A stretch of DNA of 6,439 nt from an uncultured Gluconobacter sp. (GCA_937880175.1 CALFLO010000038.1:1-6439); one strand, 5' to 3'; positions 1 to 6,205 are shown, counted from the first letter of the stretch. Numbers and translations are program-made. The notes: generated by a model not told the origin, from the sequence alone.

Positions 1-1768
1 TGGTCATCTTGCCGTTCACATGCGCGCCCGGCAGGACTTCCTGTGCGTCGTACTGCGCGCCCAGACGGTCGGCCAGCTTCTGGAACGCATCCGTAGAGGC
101 CTTGCTCCACCAGTCACTCAGACGGCCATGCTCGTCATAATGACGGCCCTGATCGTCGAAACCATGGCTCATCTCGTGCCCGATCACGCCGCCGATGGCA
201 CCGTAATTGACAGCGACATCACCCTTCGGATCGAAGAACGGGGGCTGAAGGATCGCAGCCGGGAACACGATCTCGTTCATGGTCGGATCGTTGTAAGCAT
301 TCACCGTCTGCGGCGTCATACCCCATTCGTCACGGTCAACGGGCTTGTCGAGCTTGTCCAGATCATGCTGCCAGCTGAAGGCCGCGCCACGCACGGCATT
401 GCCGTAAACATCGCCCTTGCGGATGTCGAGCTTGCTGTAATCCCACCACTTCTTCGGATAGCCGACCTGAATGGCAAAATGGTCGAGCTTGTTCAGCGCG
501 GCCTTGCGCGTCGGCTCGTCCATCCAGCTGTTATGTTCCAGACGCTCGTGGAACGACGCCTTCACTTCCTGCACCAGAGACGTGATCTGCGCCTGTGCGG
601 AAGGCGGGAAATACCGCGCCACATATTCGCGACCCAGAGCCCAGCCCAGAGCACCGTTCGTCACGCGCACGGCACGCTTCCAGCGCGGAGACTGCTGCGC
701 GACACCCGACAGCGTGTGGCTGTTGAACTCGAAGGACGCATCATAGAAGTTGCTGGACAGGAAACCGGCTGCGTTATCCCCGAGGTGGAACGCCAGCCAG
801 GCGCGCAGGGTCGCGGGATCCGCGGCCTTGAGAACCGTGGCCATTGCCTTGACACCGGCGGGCTCGCGCACATCGATCTTGCGGCTTTCGATCCCGTCAG
901 CCGGCAGACCGGCACTGGTCAGGAACGTGACCCAGTCGAAATCCGGAGCAATTTTCTGCAGTTCGGAAACCGCCATCGGATTGTAGGTCTTGAGCGGATC
1001 GCGCGTCTGGTCGCGCGGAACCTCGACCTTGGCCAGAGCCGTTTCGAGATCGACAACGGCCTGAGCGTTCTTCTCGGCGTCCGGCCAGCCCTCAAGCGTC
1101 AGCATCTTGGCGATATAGCCCTGATAGGCCTTCTTCTTGTCCGCCAGCTTGGGGTTTGTGTAATAGCTCGTGTCCGGCAGACCGAGACCGCCACCAACAC
1201 CGATGCTCATGCCCTGATCGAGCATCAGCATGTAGCGCTCGGGGTCCTTCTGGTCCTGCTCCACACCGATCTGGAAGGTGGAGAACATCATGGATTTCAG
1301 GGACGCACCGAACGCTGCGGCAAGGGATTTGCCGTCATTGACGCTACGGATTGTTTCAAGATCAGCCGCAAGCGGCTTGCCGCCCAGACGATCCACGGCC
1401 TTCTGGTCGAGGAAGCTGGCGTAATAGGTGCCGATCTTGCCCATGTCGTCCGTGGGGGCATCGGCAGCCTTCTTGACCGCTTCATCAAGGATCGTCTTCT
1501 GACGCGACAGGGAAAGTTCGTACAGGATACGGAACGGGCCGTAGCTGCTCATGTCCCCGGGAATCTTCAGGTTCTTGAGATATGTGCCGTTGGCGTATTC
1601 GAAAAAATTGTCGCCCGGATGCACGGCATGGTTCATGCCGGCTTCATCAAAGCCCCAGCCGGCATTGTAACCGGCAGCCTGTGCACTGGAGAGCGTCAGG
1701 CCCGCAGCAAGGGCCAGCAGGCTGGCTCCATGTTTCAGACTATGTCTCGATGTAAAGAATCGCTTCAT
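1..1768 (-). CDS. M13 family zinc metallopeptidase, exported (C-terminus beyond window)
   Basis: This is a neprilysin/PepO-type (MEROPS M13) endopeptidase that should cleave oligopeptides in the periplasm or at the cell envelope. 589 codons are visible. The N-terminus has a basic stretch and a hydrophobic core, with a likely signal peptidase cut after A31 (SAQA|AGYN). The mature start carries the family's PGDNFFEYANGTYLK signature. The substrate-positioning motif NAY begins at N490 and is followed by FPAAILQPPFF. The zinc site is H531-E-M-S-H535 within VIGHEMSHGFDD. The third ligand, in a GENxAD motif, should lie a few residues past the last visible residues (NGKMT), so the gene is cut just before it; members usually run to about 670-690 aa. 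The ATG is supported by TGAGGT (1780-1775) six bases upstream, and that RBS sits in an inverted repeat. The gene follows the Dabb gene by 85 bp. Family identity is secure; the substrate is unknown. Confidence 0.96.
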   Translation of the reverse strand, partial: MKRFFTSRHSLKHGASLLALAAGLTLSSAQAAGYNAGWGFDEAGMNHAVHPGDNFFEYANGTYLKNLKIPGDMSSYGPFRILYELSLSRQKTILDEAVKKAADAPTDDMGKIGTYYASFLDQKAVDRLGGKPLAADLETIRSVNDGKSLAAAFGASLKSMMFSTFQIGVEQDQKDPERYMLMLDQGMSIGVGGGLGLPDTSYYTNPKLADKKKAYQGYIAKMLTLEGWPDAEKNAQAVVDLETALAKVEVPRDQTRDPLKTYNPMAVSELQKIAPDFDWVTFLTSAGLPADGIESRKIDVREPAGVKAMATVLKAADPATLRAWLAFHLGDNAAGFLSSNFYDASFEFNSHTLSGVAQQSPRWKRAVRVTNGALGWALGREYVARYFPPSAQAQITSLVQEVKASFHERLEHNSWMDEPTRKAALNKLDHFAIQVGYPKKWWDYSKLDIRKGDVYGNAVRGAAFSWQHDLDKLDKPVDRDEWGMTPQTVNAYNDPTMNEIVFPAAILQPPFFDPKGDVAVNYGAIGGVIGHEMSHGFDDQGRHYDEHGRLSDWWSKASTDAFQKLADRLGAQYDAQEVLPGAHVNGKMT

Positions 1769-1774
1769 GTGTAA

Positions 1775-1808
1775 ACCTCATTCCAGAGTGGTGCTTCTAG
1801 AATGAGGT
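1775..1808 (-). promoter_or_regulatory. Inverted repeat enclosing the metallopeptidase ribosome-binding site
   Basis: A perfect 9-bp inverted repeat (ACCTCATTC at 1775-1783, GAATGAGGT at 1800-1808) flanks a 16-base centre. Read as minus-strand RNA, the 5' arm ACCUCAUUC pairs with the 3' arm GAAUGAGGU, which contains the whole Shine-Dalgarno sequence; the ATG follows six bases later. After one mismatch (1784/1799) up to four more pairs can form inward, one of them a wobble. The upstream arm also forms part of the 8-bp palindrome TTCTAGAA (1795-1802). The repeat could act as an RBS-masking hairpin or as a DNA operator. No clear promoter was found: a TTGACG at 1828-1823 has no good -10 at normal spacing, and the AT-rich stretch 1809-1822 would place a start inside the 5' arm, which would prevent full folding. 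Confidence 0.5.
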
Positions 1809-1826
1809 ATAAAATATCATTTCGTC

Positions 1827-1849
1827 AAAAGGACAGTCCGCCGTCCCTT
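1827..1849 (-). terminator. Possible weak intrinsic terminator after the Dabb gene
   Basis: Five bases past the stop of the Dabb gene, the minus strand reads AAGGGAC, an 8-base loop, then GTCCTTTT. The arms form seven pairs, one of them G-U, but the outer pairs use the T tract itself, so the stem before the uridines is really only four strong pairs. It would partly separate the Dabb gene from the peptidase gene. Weak by comparison with the bioB terminator. Confidence 0.3.
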
Positions 1850-1853
1850 GGGG

Positions 1854-2489
1854 TCAGCGGGCCGGATGGGACTTTTTCGCCTTCGAACCGGTTCCCGCGG
1901 GCGAAACGACAGCCGCGACGGTGTAATCAAACGCGACGACCTTCTCGAGATACGGCGCCGCGAATTCCTTGAACGCCTCATGCGCGGGATCAAAGAACGC
2001 CGCATCCGTTACGACCGGCTTGCCGACATAATAATTCCGGTCCCCTTCGGAACGGAACGTCACAAGAAATGCCTGCTGCAGGCCGGCATCGGCCCCTTCC
2101 CCGCTGCTCTGGAAGCCCGTTTCGATGCTGACGACGACCGGCTTGCCATCCGCACGGCGGCTGTCCTGCACCAGATGCAGGAAACGCCCCGACACTTCGG
2201 CGCGCTGGGCGGTCGTGGAGTCCTTGGTGTAGCGGAACATCACCATGTGACGGACCGGACCGACACGCCAGTCAGGGCTGGTGAACTGCGCATAGCCGAT
2301 CTGCTTGGCAAGTTGCTGCGCCGAGAGTGTAGCCGCGCTGAGCGTGTCTGTCGTGACCGGCCCCGAAGAAGCGATCGGCAGGGAATACGGATCCGCTTTG
2401 GCCGTCGGGAACTGGTACAGTCCCGCAGCACAGAGAGCCAGGGCAGCGCCATAGACGGCACGACGGGAGAAAAGGGCGGAAACGGTCAT
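1854..2489 (-). CDS. Exported Dabb (stress-responsive A/B barrel) domain protein
   Basis: A 211-aa protein made as an export precursor. Residues 1-32 form a signal peptide with S8-R9-R10-A-V before a hydrophobic core, compatible with Tat or Sec, and a likely cut at T-A-K-A32|D. Residues from about 79 to 192 look like a Dabb dimeric alpha/beta barrel: an opening strand VRHMVMFRYT, a later strand QQAFLVTFRSE, and the family-like closing segment with D168-P-A-H-E-A-F and a final FDYTV strand. The C-terminal tail is short and basic. Dabb proteins form ferredoxin-like dimers of mostly unknown function; I cannot assign a reaction. I chose the ATG at 2489 because GGAG lies six bases upstream and it starts the signal peptide. 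The ATG 14 codons earlier (2531) has no Shine-Dalgarno sequence. The gene lies 100 bp after the diiron-protein gene on the same strand. Domain call rests on pattern, not on a profile search. Confidence 0.75.
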   Translation of the reverse strand: MTVSALFSRRAVYGAALALCAAGLYQFPTAKADPYSLPIASSGPVTTDTLSAATLSAQQLAKQIGYAQFTSPDWRVGPVRHMVMFRYTKDSTTAQRAEVSGRFLHLVQDSRRADGKPVVVSIETGFQSSGEGADAGLQQAFLVTFRSEGDRNYYVGKPVVTDAAFFDPAHEAFKEFAAPYLEKVVAFDYTVAAVVSPAGTGSKAKKSHPAR

Positions 2490-2589
2490 CGAGATCTCCG
2501 GACGCAAGCGGAATAAACAGGTGCCTTTCATGGCACAGACGCCCGGTTTCGTCTCCTTTTTTCAGTATCCCAATGTTTCGCAGACGGCC

Positions 2590-3411
2590 TCAGGCCTCGA
2601 TCTGTCTGCGGAAGACTTTCTGGCGCCACTGGATCAGCCGGAAGACCAGCGAAGACGCCAGCTTCTGCAAGCGGGAATGCGGCGTAAAACCGATCGTCTT
2701 GAAGATCATCGCCGTGACACGATCAATATGCCGGGGCTGATAGAAGCCCATCGCCTTGGACATATAGGCCGCGATGCAGCGCTGATGATCATAGGCCATG
2801 CCCGGCGGTTCATTCGTCGTGTGATAGGCCGAAGCCAGTTCGTCGTCCTCGCTCTCCGTCACGCGGCCGAGCGCAATGCGCGTCCGTGCCCACACACCGA
2901 GCTTCTCGCGCTTCAGATACCGGCGCATGTGATCGTAGAACAGCTTGAAATGCCGGTATTCGTCCGCTGCAATCTGCTTGCAGATGGCCTTGAGCAGCGG
3001 CTCATCCGTCGCATCGGCCAGCGCCGTGTAGAATGACGACGTGCCGGTCTCGACCATACAACGCGCGATCAACTCGCCCGTGCGGGAGCCGCGGATCGAG
3101 GCGTCCACATCCGCATCGATCTGGTACGATGCCCGATAGCGATCGAAAGCGGTTTCATAATCCCAGGACGGATCGGCCAGCATGGCCCAGCGCCCCAAGG
3201 CGTCTCCGTGCTGCACTTCCTCGACGGCCCAGTTCTCGGCAGCCTTGCTGAAATCCGGGTCCCCCACGAAGACGCGACGAAGATACTGGGCGTAGTCGAG
3301 ACCGTTTTTTTCCACCACGGAAGCGGCCTTCACGAGAGGGATAATTTCGGGATCCACGCGGGACGGATCAAAGGAGTTCCAGTCCATCTGATCGATATGC
3401 CAGTGTTTCAT
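2590..3411 (-). CDS. Ferritin-like diiron protein, acyl-ACP desaturase-like
   Basis: A 273-aa, probably cytoplasmic four-helix-bundle diiron protein. A complete ligand set is visible: E34 in helix 1, E65-V-Q-H68 in helix 2, E121 in helix 3 and E151-Y-R-H154 in helix 4. The spacing (31, 56 and 30 residues between the glutamates) fits the ferritin-like oxygenase and desaturase class. The helix-2 segment EEVQHGDAL closely resembles the EENRHGD segment of soluble stearoyl-ACP desaturases, and DEYRHF matches their DEKRHE. This suggests O2-dependent oxidation of an acyl-type substrate, but substrate and reaction are inferred. The last 35 or so residues are basic and amphipathic. I chose the ATG at 3411 because GAGGT precedes it by six bases; extending to 3525 would overlap bioB and add residues that look non-coding. 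The gene diverges from bioB across a 103-bp region with a palindrome. No signal peptide is evident. Confidence 0.85.
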   Translation of the reverse strand: MKHWHIDQMDWNSFDPSRVDPEIIPLVKAASVVEKNGLDYAQYLRRVFVGDPDFSKAAENWAVEEVQHGDALGRWAMLADPSWDYETAFDRYRASYQIDADVDASIRGSRTGELIARCMVETGTSSFYTALADATDEPLLKAICKQIAADEYRHFKLFYDHMRRYLKREKLGVWARTRIALGRVTESEDDELASAYHTTNEPPGMAYDHQRCIAAYMSKAMGFYQPRHIDRVTAMIFKTIGFTPHSRLQKLASSLVFRLIQWRQKVFRRQIEA

Positions 3412-3436
3412 TCTGCGACCTCGTCCGTTTTCCGGC

Positions 3437-3449
3437 TCACTAATAGTGA
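3437..3449. promoter_or_regulatory. 13-bp palindrome between diiron gene and bioB, candidate operator
   Basis: TCACTAATAGTGA is a perfect palindrome with 6-bp arms and a central A. It starts 26 bp before the diiron-protein ATG and ends 66 bp before the bioB GTG, so a bound protein could act on both genes. On the minus strand it contains TATTAG (3445-3440), a passable -10 hexamer, but no -35 is found at normal spacing. On the plus strand ATGACA (3457-3462, 5/6 to the -35 consensus) lies just downstream, without a good -10. It does not match the BirA operator or the alphaproteobacterial BioR box (TTATCTATAA) as I remember them, so the regulator is unknown. Confidence 0.45.
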
Positions 3450-3514
3450 CGATGAGATGACACGGCAGGACAATTTTGGGTAGGTGTGATGCAGCAACCC
3501 TTGGAGATTGATCC

Positions 3515-4555
3515 GTGACGGCCACCCATACGCCCCACCCAGACGTCCGCCACGACTGGACCCGCGACGAAGTTCAAGCCCTCATCAACCTGCCCTTCCC
3601 GGAGCTGATGTACCGCGCACAGACCCTGCACCGCCGGTACTTCGACCCCACGAAAGTGCAGATTTCCACGCTTCTTTCGATCAAGACGGGCGGCTGCCCG
3701 GAAGACTGCGCCTATTGTCCGCAGAGCGCGCTTCACGAAAAAAGCGTCAAGGCCGAGCGCCTGATGGCCGTGGAATCCGTCCTGAAGGAAGCCCGCGCTG
3801 CCAAGAAAGCTGGCGCAGGCCGATTCTGCATGGGAGCCGCATGGCGCACGCCGAAGGATCATGACCTCGACACCGTCTGCGAAATGATCGAGGGCGTGAA
3901 GTCTCTGGGGCTTGAAACCTGCGTGACCCTCGGGATGCTCGACGCCCGGCAGACAGAGCGCCTCAAGACAGCCGGACTGGATTATTACAACCACAACCTC
4001 GACACATCCGAGGAGTTCTACGGCTCCATCATTTCCACCCGCACCTACCAGCAGCGCCTCGACACGCTTTCGAACGTGCGCGACGCGGGCATCAATGTCT
4101 GCTGCGGTGGAATCGTGGGCATGGGCGAAGACCTGTCCGACCGCGCCGGCCTGCTCATGACGCTCGCCAACCTGCCCAAACACCCCGAGAGCGTGCCCAT
4201 CAACCTGCTCGTCCGCGTTGAAGGCACCCCGCTGGGTGAGGCCGAGGCCGTCGATCCGATCACCTTCGTGCGCATCATCGCCACGGCCCGCATCATGATG
4301 CCGGAGAGCCATGTCCGCCTCGCCGCAGGCCGCGAGAACATGACCGACGAAGCCCATGCGCTGTGCTTCCTCGCGGGTGCGAATTCGATTTTCTGTGGCG
4401 AAAAGCTCCTGACCACGCCGAACCCGGCCGAACACCGCGACCGTCAGCTCCTCTCCGCGCTCGGCATGTCCCCCATGGTGCAGTCCGAAGCCGAGATGGG
4501 CACGATGCGCCCCACTGTTACGGAAGACGCCGTCTGCGAGATGGCTGCGTCCTGA
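3515..4555 (+). CDS. bioB: Biotin synthase (radical SAM)
   Basis: BioB inserts sulfur into dethiobiotin to form biotin, the last step of the pathway, in the cytoplasm as a homodimer. The 346-aa length equals that of the E. coli enzyme and similarity is recognisable throughout. The radical-SAM cluster motif is C61-P-E-D-C65-A-Y-C68. Ligands of the sacrificial [2Fe-2S] cluster are present: C105 (RFCMGAAW), C136 (ETCVTLG), C196 (NVCCGGIVG) and R268 (VRLAAGRENM). C197 replaces the serine found in E. coli. The segment YYNHNLDTSEEFYG and the C-terminal LLTTPNP are also typical. The start is GTG, with GGAG (3503-3506) eight bases upstream. A strong terminator 17 bp after the stop suggests a single-gene transcript. 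No bioA, bioD, bioF, bioC or bioY lies within the window, so the pathway genes are dispersed. The gene diverges from the diiron-protein gene. Confidence 0.98.
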   Translation: MTATHTPHPDVRHDWTRDEVQALINLPFPELMYRAQTLHRRYFDPTKVQISTLLSIKTGGCPEDCAYCPQSALHEKSVKAERLMAVESVLKEARAAKKAGAGRFCMGAAWRTPKDHDLDTVCEMIEGVKSLGLETCVTLGMLDARQTERLKTAGLDYYNHNLDTSEEFYGSIISTRTYQQRLDTLSNVRDAGINVCCGGIVGMGEDLSDRAGLLMTLANLPKHPESVPINLLVRVEGTPLGEAEAVDPITFVRIIATARIMMPESHVRLAAGRENMTDEAHALCFLAGANSIFCGEKLLTTPNPAEHRDRQLLSALGMSPMVQSEAEMGTMRPTVTEDAVCEMAAS

Positions 4556-4572
4556 TCCTCGATCCACGCATG

Positions 4573-4609
4573 AAAGGGGAAGCGTTCGAAAGGGCGCTTC
4601 CCCTTTTTT
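4573..4609 (+). terminator. Strong intrinsic terminator of bioB
   Basis: A perfect 12-bp stem (AAAGGGGAAGCG at 4573-4584, CGCTTCCCCTTT at 4595-4606) with a 10-base loop runs into a six-T tract at 4604-4609, beginning 17 bases after the bioB stop. This is a textbook Rho-independent terminator, and it separates bioB from the Hsp70 gene. In the reverse direction the flanking T tract is short, so it is mainly one-way. Confidence 0.93.
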
Positions 4610-4678
4610 ATGCTTGGCCTTTGCGTGCTTCTTCCCTAAACCCACGCCCTTTGCCCAAACCGGAAGAAAGCAGGACCA

Positions 4679-5980
4679 ATGACGGCGCCCGGACACAACC
4701 AGACCAAGATCCGCGTCGGAATTGACTTCGGCACCACCAACAGCGTGGTCGTCATCGCCGATGAAAACGGCAACACCCACCCTGCCCGCTTCGTCTTTAC
4801 GGACCACGCCACCAGCGAAACCTGCCGCACGCTGCTCTGCCTGTGGATGGATCAGGACGGCCGACGCCGTGTCATGAAGGACGCGATCGGACTGGACGCC
4901 ATCGAGGCCTATCTGGATGACCCGGCCGAGAGCCGCCTCATCATGTCCATGAAGACCTATCTCGCTCAGACGTCTTTCCGCGAGACGCGGGTTTTCGGCA
5001 GTGTCATGACGCTTGAAGCCCTGATCGCGCGCTTTCTGACATCCCTGATGGACAAGGCCGGACTGAACCCGGGCGATGTAAGTGCCACGATCGGCCGTCC
5101 CGTGCGTTTTGCGGGAGAGCTGGCCGATGACACTCTTGGTGTGGCCCGGCTGCGCGAAAGCTTTCTGGAAGCGGGTTTTCCTGAACCGAATATCGTACTC
5201 GAACCCGAGGGCGCAGGCTGGCGCTTCATGCAGCGCCTCGACCAGCCCGCGACCGTTCTCGTCGGCGATTTCGGCGGCGGCACCAGCGATTTCTCGGTCA
5301 TGCGTTTTGATCCGCAGGGAAGACAGCGCGTCACGACGCTGGGCCATTCAGGCGTCGGTATCGCAGGCGACCAGTTTGACTACCGCATCATCAGTCATGC
5401 CGTTGCGCCAGCACTGGGGCGGGATGCGACCTATCGCGTCATGGGCGGCCAACCTCTGCCCGTCCCTGCCGAATGGTTCGCAAGCCTCGGCCGCTGGCAC
5501 CGCCTGTCGCTGATGCGCACGCCCCAGACCCTGCGGGACATCGCTGACGTCGCCAAAACATCCTCCGAGCCGGAAAAGCTGCGAAGCCTGCTACGCCTGA
5601 TCGAGGATCAGGAAGGCCAGAACCTCTATCGTGCGGTCGGACAGGCCAAAAGCGACCTGTCCCGTCAGGACAGCACCGTCCTGCGCTTCATCCACCGCGA
5701 TCTGAAGATCGAAGAGACCATCACCCGCGCGGATTTTGAAAGCTGGATCGCCCCCGACCTGACCCGTCTGGATGATGCCATCGAAGGCGCCCTGCATCAG
5801 GCCGGACTGGGGCCGGACGATATCGACCGGGTGTTCCTGCCCGGGGGGACATCGTTCGTCCCCGCCGTGCGCAACCTGGTCGACCGCCGTTTTGGCGCAG
5901 ACCGCGTGGATGGCGGATCGGAGTTCGTCTCCGTCGCCGAAGGTCTGGCACTGATCGAACGGGACCGTCACACCGCCTGA
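4679..5980 (+). CDS. YegD-like Hsp70 family ATPase lacking a substrate-binding domain
   Basis: A 433-aa cytoplasmic protein made almost entirely of an actin/Hsp70 nucleotide-binding fold. Visible motifs in order are phosphate-1 (I15-D-F-G-T-T-N21), a conserved-region lysine (K92 in SMKTYL), IGRPVRF (138-144), an EPEGAG connect-like segment (175-180), phosphate-2 (G196-D-F-G-G-G-T-S-D204), LGHSGVGIAGDQFD (221-234), AKSDLS (323-328, like DnaK AKIELS) and the adenosine motif L387-P-G-G-T-S-F-V-P395. The GRPxxF and GHSG...GxxxD signatures and the size match E. coli YegD (about 450 aa) better than DnaK (about 640 aa), because the beta-sandwich and lid are absent. ATP binding is well supported; client and partner are unknown, and no DnaJ or GrpE gene is adjacent. 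AGGA lies three bases before the ATG and GGAAG twelve bases before, so the RBS is ordinary to weak. TTGGCC (4614) and TAAACC (4637) are a poor 17-bp-spaced promoter candidate just after the bioB terminator. Confidence 0.92.
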   Translation: MTAPGHNQTKIRVGIDFGTTNSVVVIADENGNTHPARFVFTDHATSETCRTLLCLWMDQDGRRRVMKDAIGLDAIEAYLDDPAESRLIMSMKTYLAQTSFRETRVFGSVMTLEALIARFLTSLMDKAGLNPGDVSATIGRPVRFAGELADDTLGVARLRESFLEAGFPEPNIVLEPEGAGWRFMQRLDQPATVLVGDFGGGTSDFSVMRFDPQGRQRVTTLGHSGVGIAGDQFDYRIISHAVAPALGRDATYRVMGGQPLPVPAEWFASLGRWHRLSLMRTPQTLRDIADVAKTSSEPEKLRSLLRLIEDQEGQNLYRAVGQAKSDLSRQDSTVLRFIHRDLKIEETITRADFESWIAPDLTRLDDAIEGALHQAGLGPDDIDRVFLPGGTSFVPAVRNLVDRRFGADRVDGGSEFVSVAEGLALIERDRHTA

Positions 5981-5992
5981 ACAGGTCCTGTT
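5980..5992. repeat. 13-bp palindrome overlapping the Hsp70 stop codon
   Basis: AACAGGTCCTGTT is a perfect palindrome with 6-bp arms and a central T. Its first base is the last base of the TGA stop. It overlaps a second small palindrome, CTGTTACAG (5988-5996). No T tract follows directly, so it is not a terminator by itself. It could be an operator or chance. Confidence 0.3.
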
Positions 5993-6001
5993 ACAGTCAG
6001 C

Positions 6002-6042
6002 AAAACCTCACAACCCTGCTGCGCAGGTTTTCGGAAAAACCT
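6002..6042 (+). terminator. Terminator-like region with competing hairpins after the Hsp70 gene
   Basis: CCTGC (6015-6019), a 3-base loop and GCAGG (6023-6027) precede TTTT (6028-6031), giving a short, modest intrinsic terminator 34 bases after the stop. The same central segment AGGTTTT (6025-6031) can instead pair with AAAACCT on either side, at 6002-6008 or 6036-6042. The downstream option is a 7-bp stem with a 4-base CGGA loop. The likely role is 3'-end formation for the Hsp70 transcript; the mutually exclusive folds also resemble an attenuator. Only one copy of the middle segment exists, so just one of these folds can form at a time. Confidence 0.45.
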
Positions 6043-6096
6043 TATCCCGCCGTGACCCAGGTTACGACGCAACTGCGTAAATCCAGAGCAACAAAT

Positions 6097-6102
6097 TATA
6101 CT
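6097..6102 (+). promoter_or_regulatory. Candidate -10 hexamer upstream of the large stem-loop
   Basis: TATACT matches the TATAAT consensus in five of six positions and lies in a locally AT-rich stretch. A transcript would start near 6109, the first base of the stem-loop. The -35 region at 16-18 bp spacing (around 6073-6080) is poor, so an activator or a different sigma factor would be needed. A rival promoter, TTGGAC (6205-6210) with TCTATT (6228-6233) at 17-bp spacing, would start near 6240 and skip the stem-loop. Confidence 0.3.
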
Positions 6103-6108
6103 TTTTTA

Positions 6109-6158
6109 TTTAGTGAAGAAAGTTCCGGATTATGTGATTGGGAATTTTCTTCATTAAG
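6109..6158 (+). other. 18-bp stem-loop in the leader of the exported-protein gene
   Basis: Bases 6109-6126 pair continuously with 6141-6158, leaving a 14-base loop. Fifteen pairs are Watson-Crick; the other three (6109/6158, 6113/6154, 6122/6145) are G-U on the plus strand and A-C mismatches on the minus strand. The structure is therefore complete only in plus-strand RNA. No uridine tract follows on either strand, so it is not an ordinary terminator. It lies 122 bases before the downstream ATG at 6281. It may be a 5'-stabilising hairpin, a protein-binding leader or part of a small RNA. No known riboswitch or Fur-box pattern was recognised. Confidence 0.5.
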
Positions 6159-6172
6159 GACTTTATCTTTCC

Positions 6173-6205
6173 ATGAAACGCCACAAACGCAGCCCGCGCG
6201 TTCAT
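6173..6205 (+). repeat. Bulged 8-bp inverted repeat in the leader
   Basis: ATGA (6173-6176) plus ACGC (6178-6181), with A6177 bulged, pairs exactly with GCGTTCAT (6198-6205), leaving a 16-base loop. The 5' arm contains the ATG of the small basic ORF, so folding would hide that start codon. The 7-base direct repeat GGACTTT occurs at 6158-6164 and 6207-6213 on either side of this hairpin. A modest signal that may be chance. Confidence 0.3.

Noticed and set aside
20..1774. A 584-codon plus-strand open frame opposite the M13 peptidase
   Set aside because: The opposite strand encodes an unmistakable M13 peptidase with signal peptide, NAY and HEMSH motifs. The antisense frame has no recognisable domain and is open because of GC-rich codon use.
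1806..1828. TTGACG (1828-1823) as the -35 of a peptidase promoter
   Set aside because: The hexamers at 16-18 bp spacing (CTCATT, TCATTC, CATTCT) are poor -10 matches, and the TATAC-like sequence is only about ten bases away.
1848..2516. A 222-codon plus-strand frame opposite the Dabb gene
   Set aside because: It is a shadow; the minus strand has a signal peptide, an RBS and a Dabb-like pattern.
2490..2531. Start of the Dabb protein at the ATG at 2531
   Set aside because: It has no Shine-Dalgarno sequence and would put 14 extra residues before a normal signal peptide. The ATG at 2489 has GGAG at proper spacing.
2521..2536. Small hairpin GTGCC/GGCAC between the diiron and Dabb genes as a terminator
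   Set aside because: It has only five pairs and is followed on the minus strand by CTGTTTATT rather than a clean T tract.
2521..3036. A 171-codon plus-strand frame opposite the diiron gene
   Set aside because: It is a shadow of the minus-strand gene, whose complete metal-ligand set shows which strand is coding.
3412..3525. Extension of the diiron protein to an upstream ATG at 3525
   Set aside because: It would overlap the bioB start and run through the palindrome. The ATG at 3411 has a good Shine-Dalgarno sequence and begins the family-like protein.
3440..5347. A 635-codon minus-strand open frame running antisense to bioB and the Hsp70 gene
   Set aside because: It crosses the bioB terminator and two well-identified genes, shows no domain, and is a Gly/His/Ala/Arg-rich translation typical of GC-rich antisense frames.
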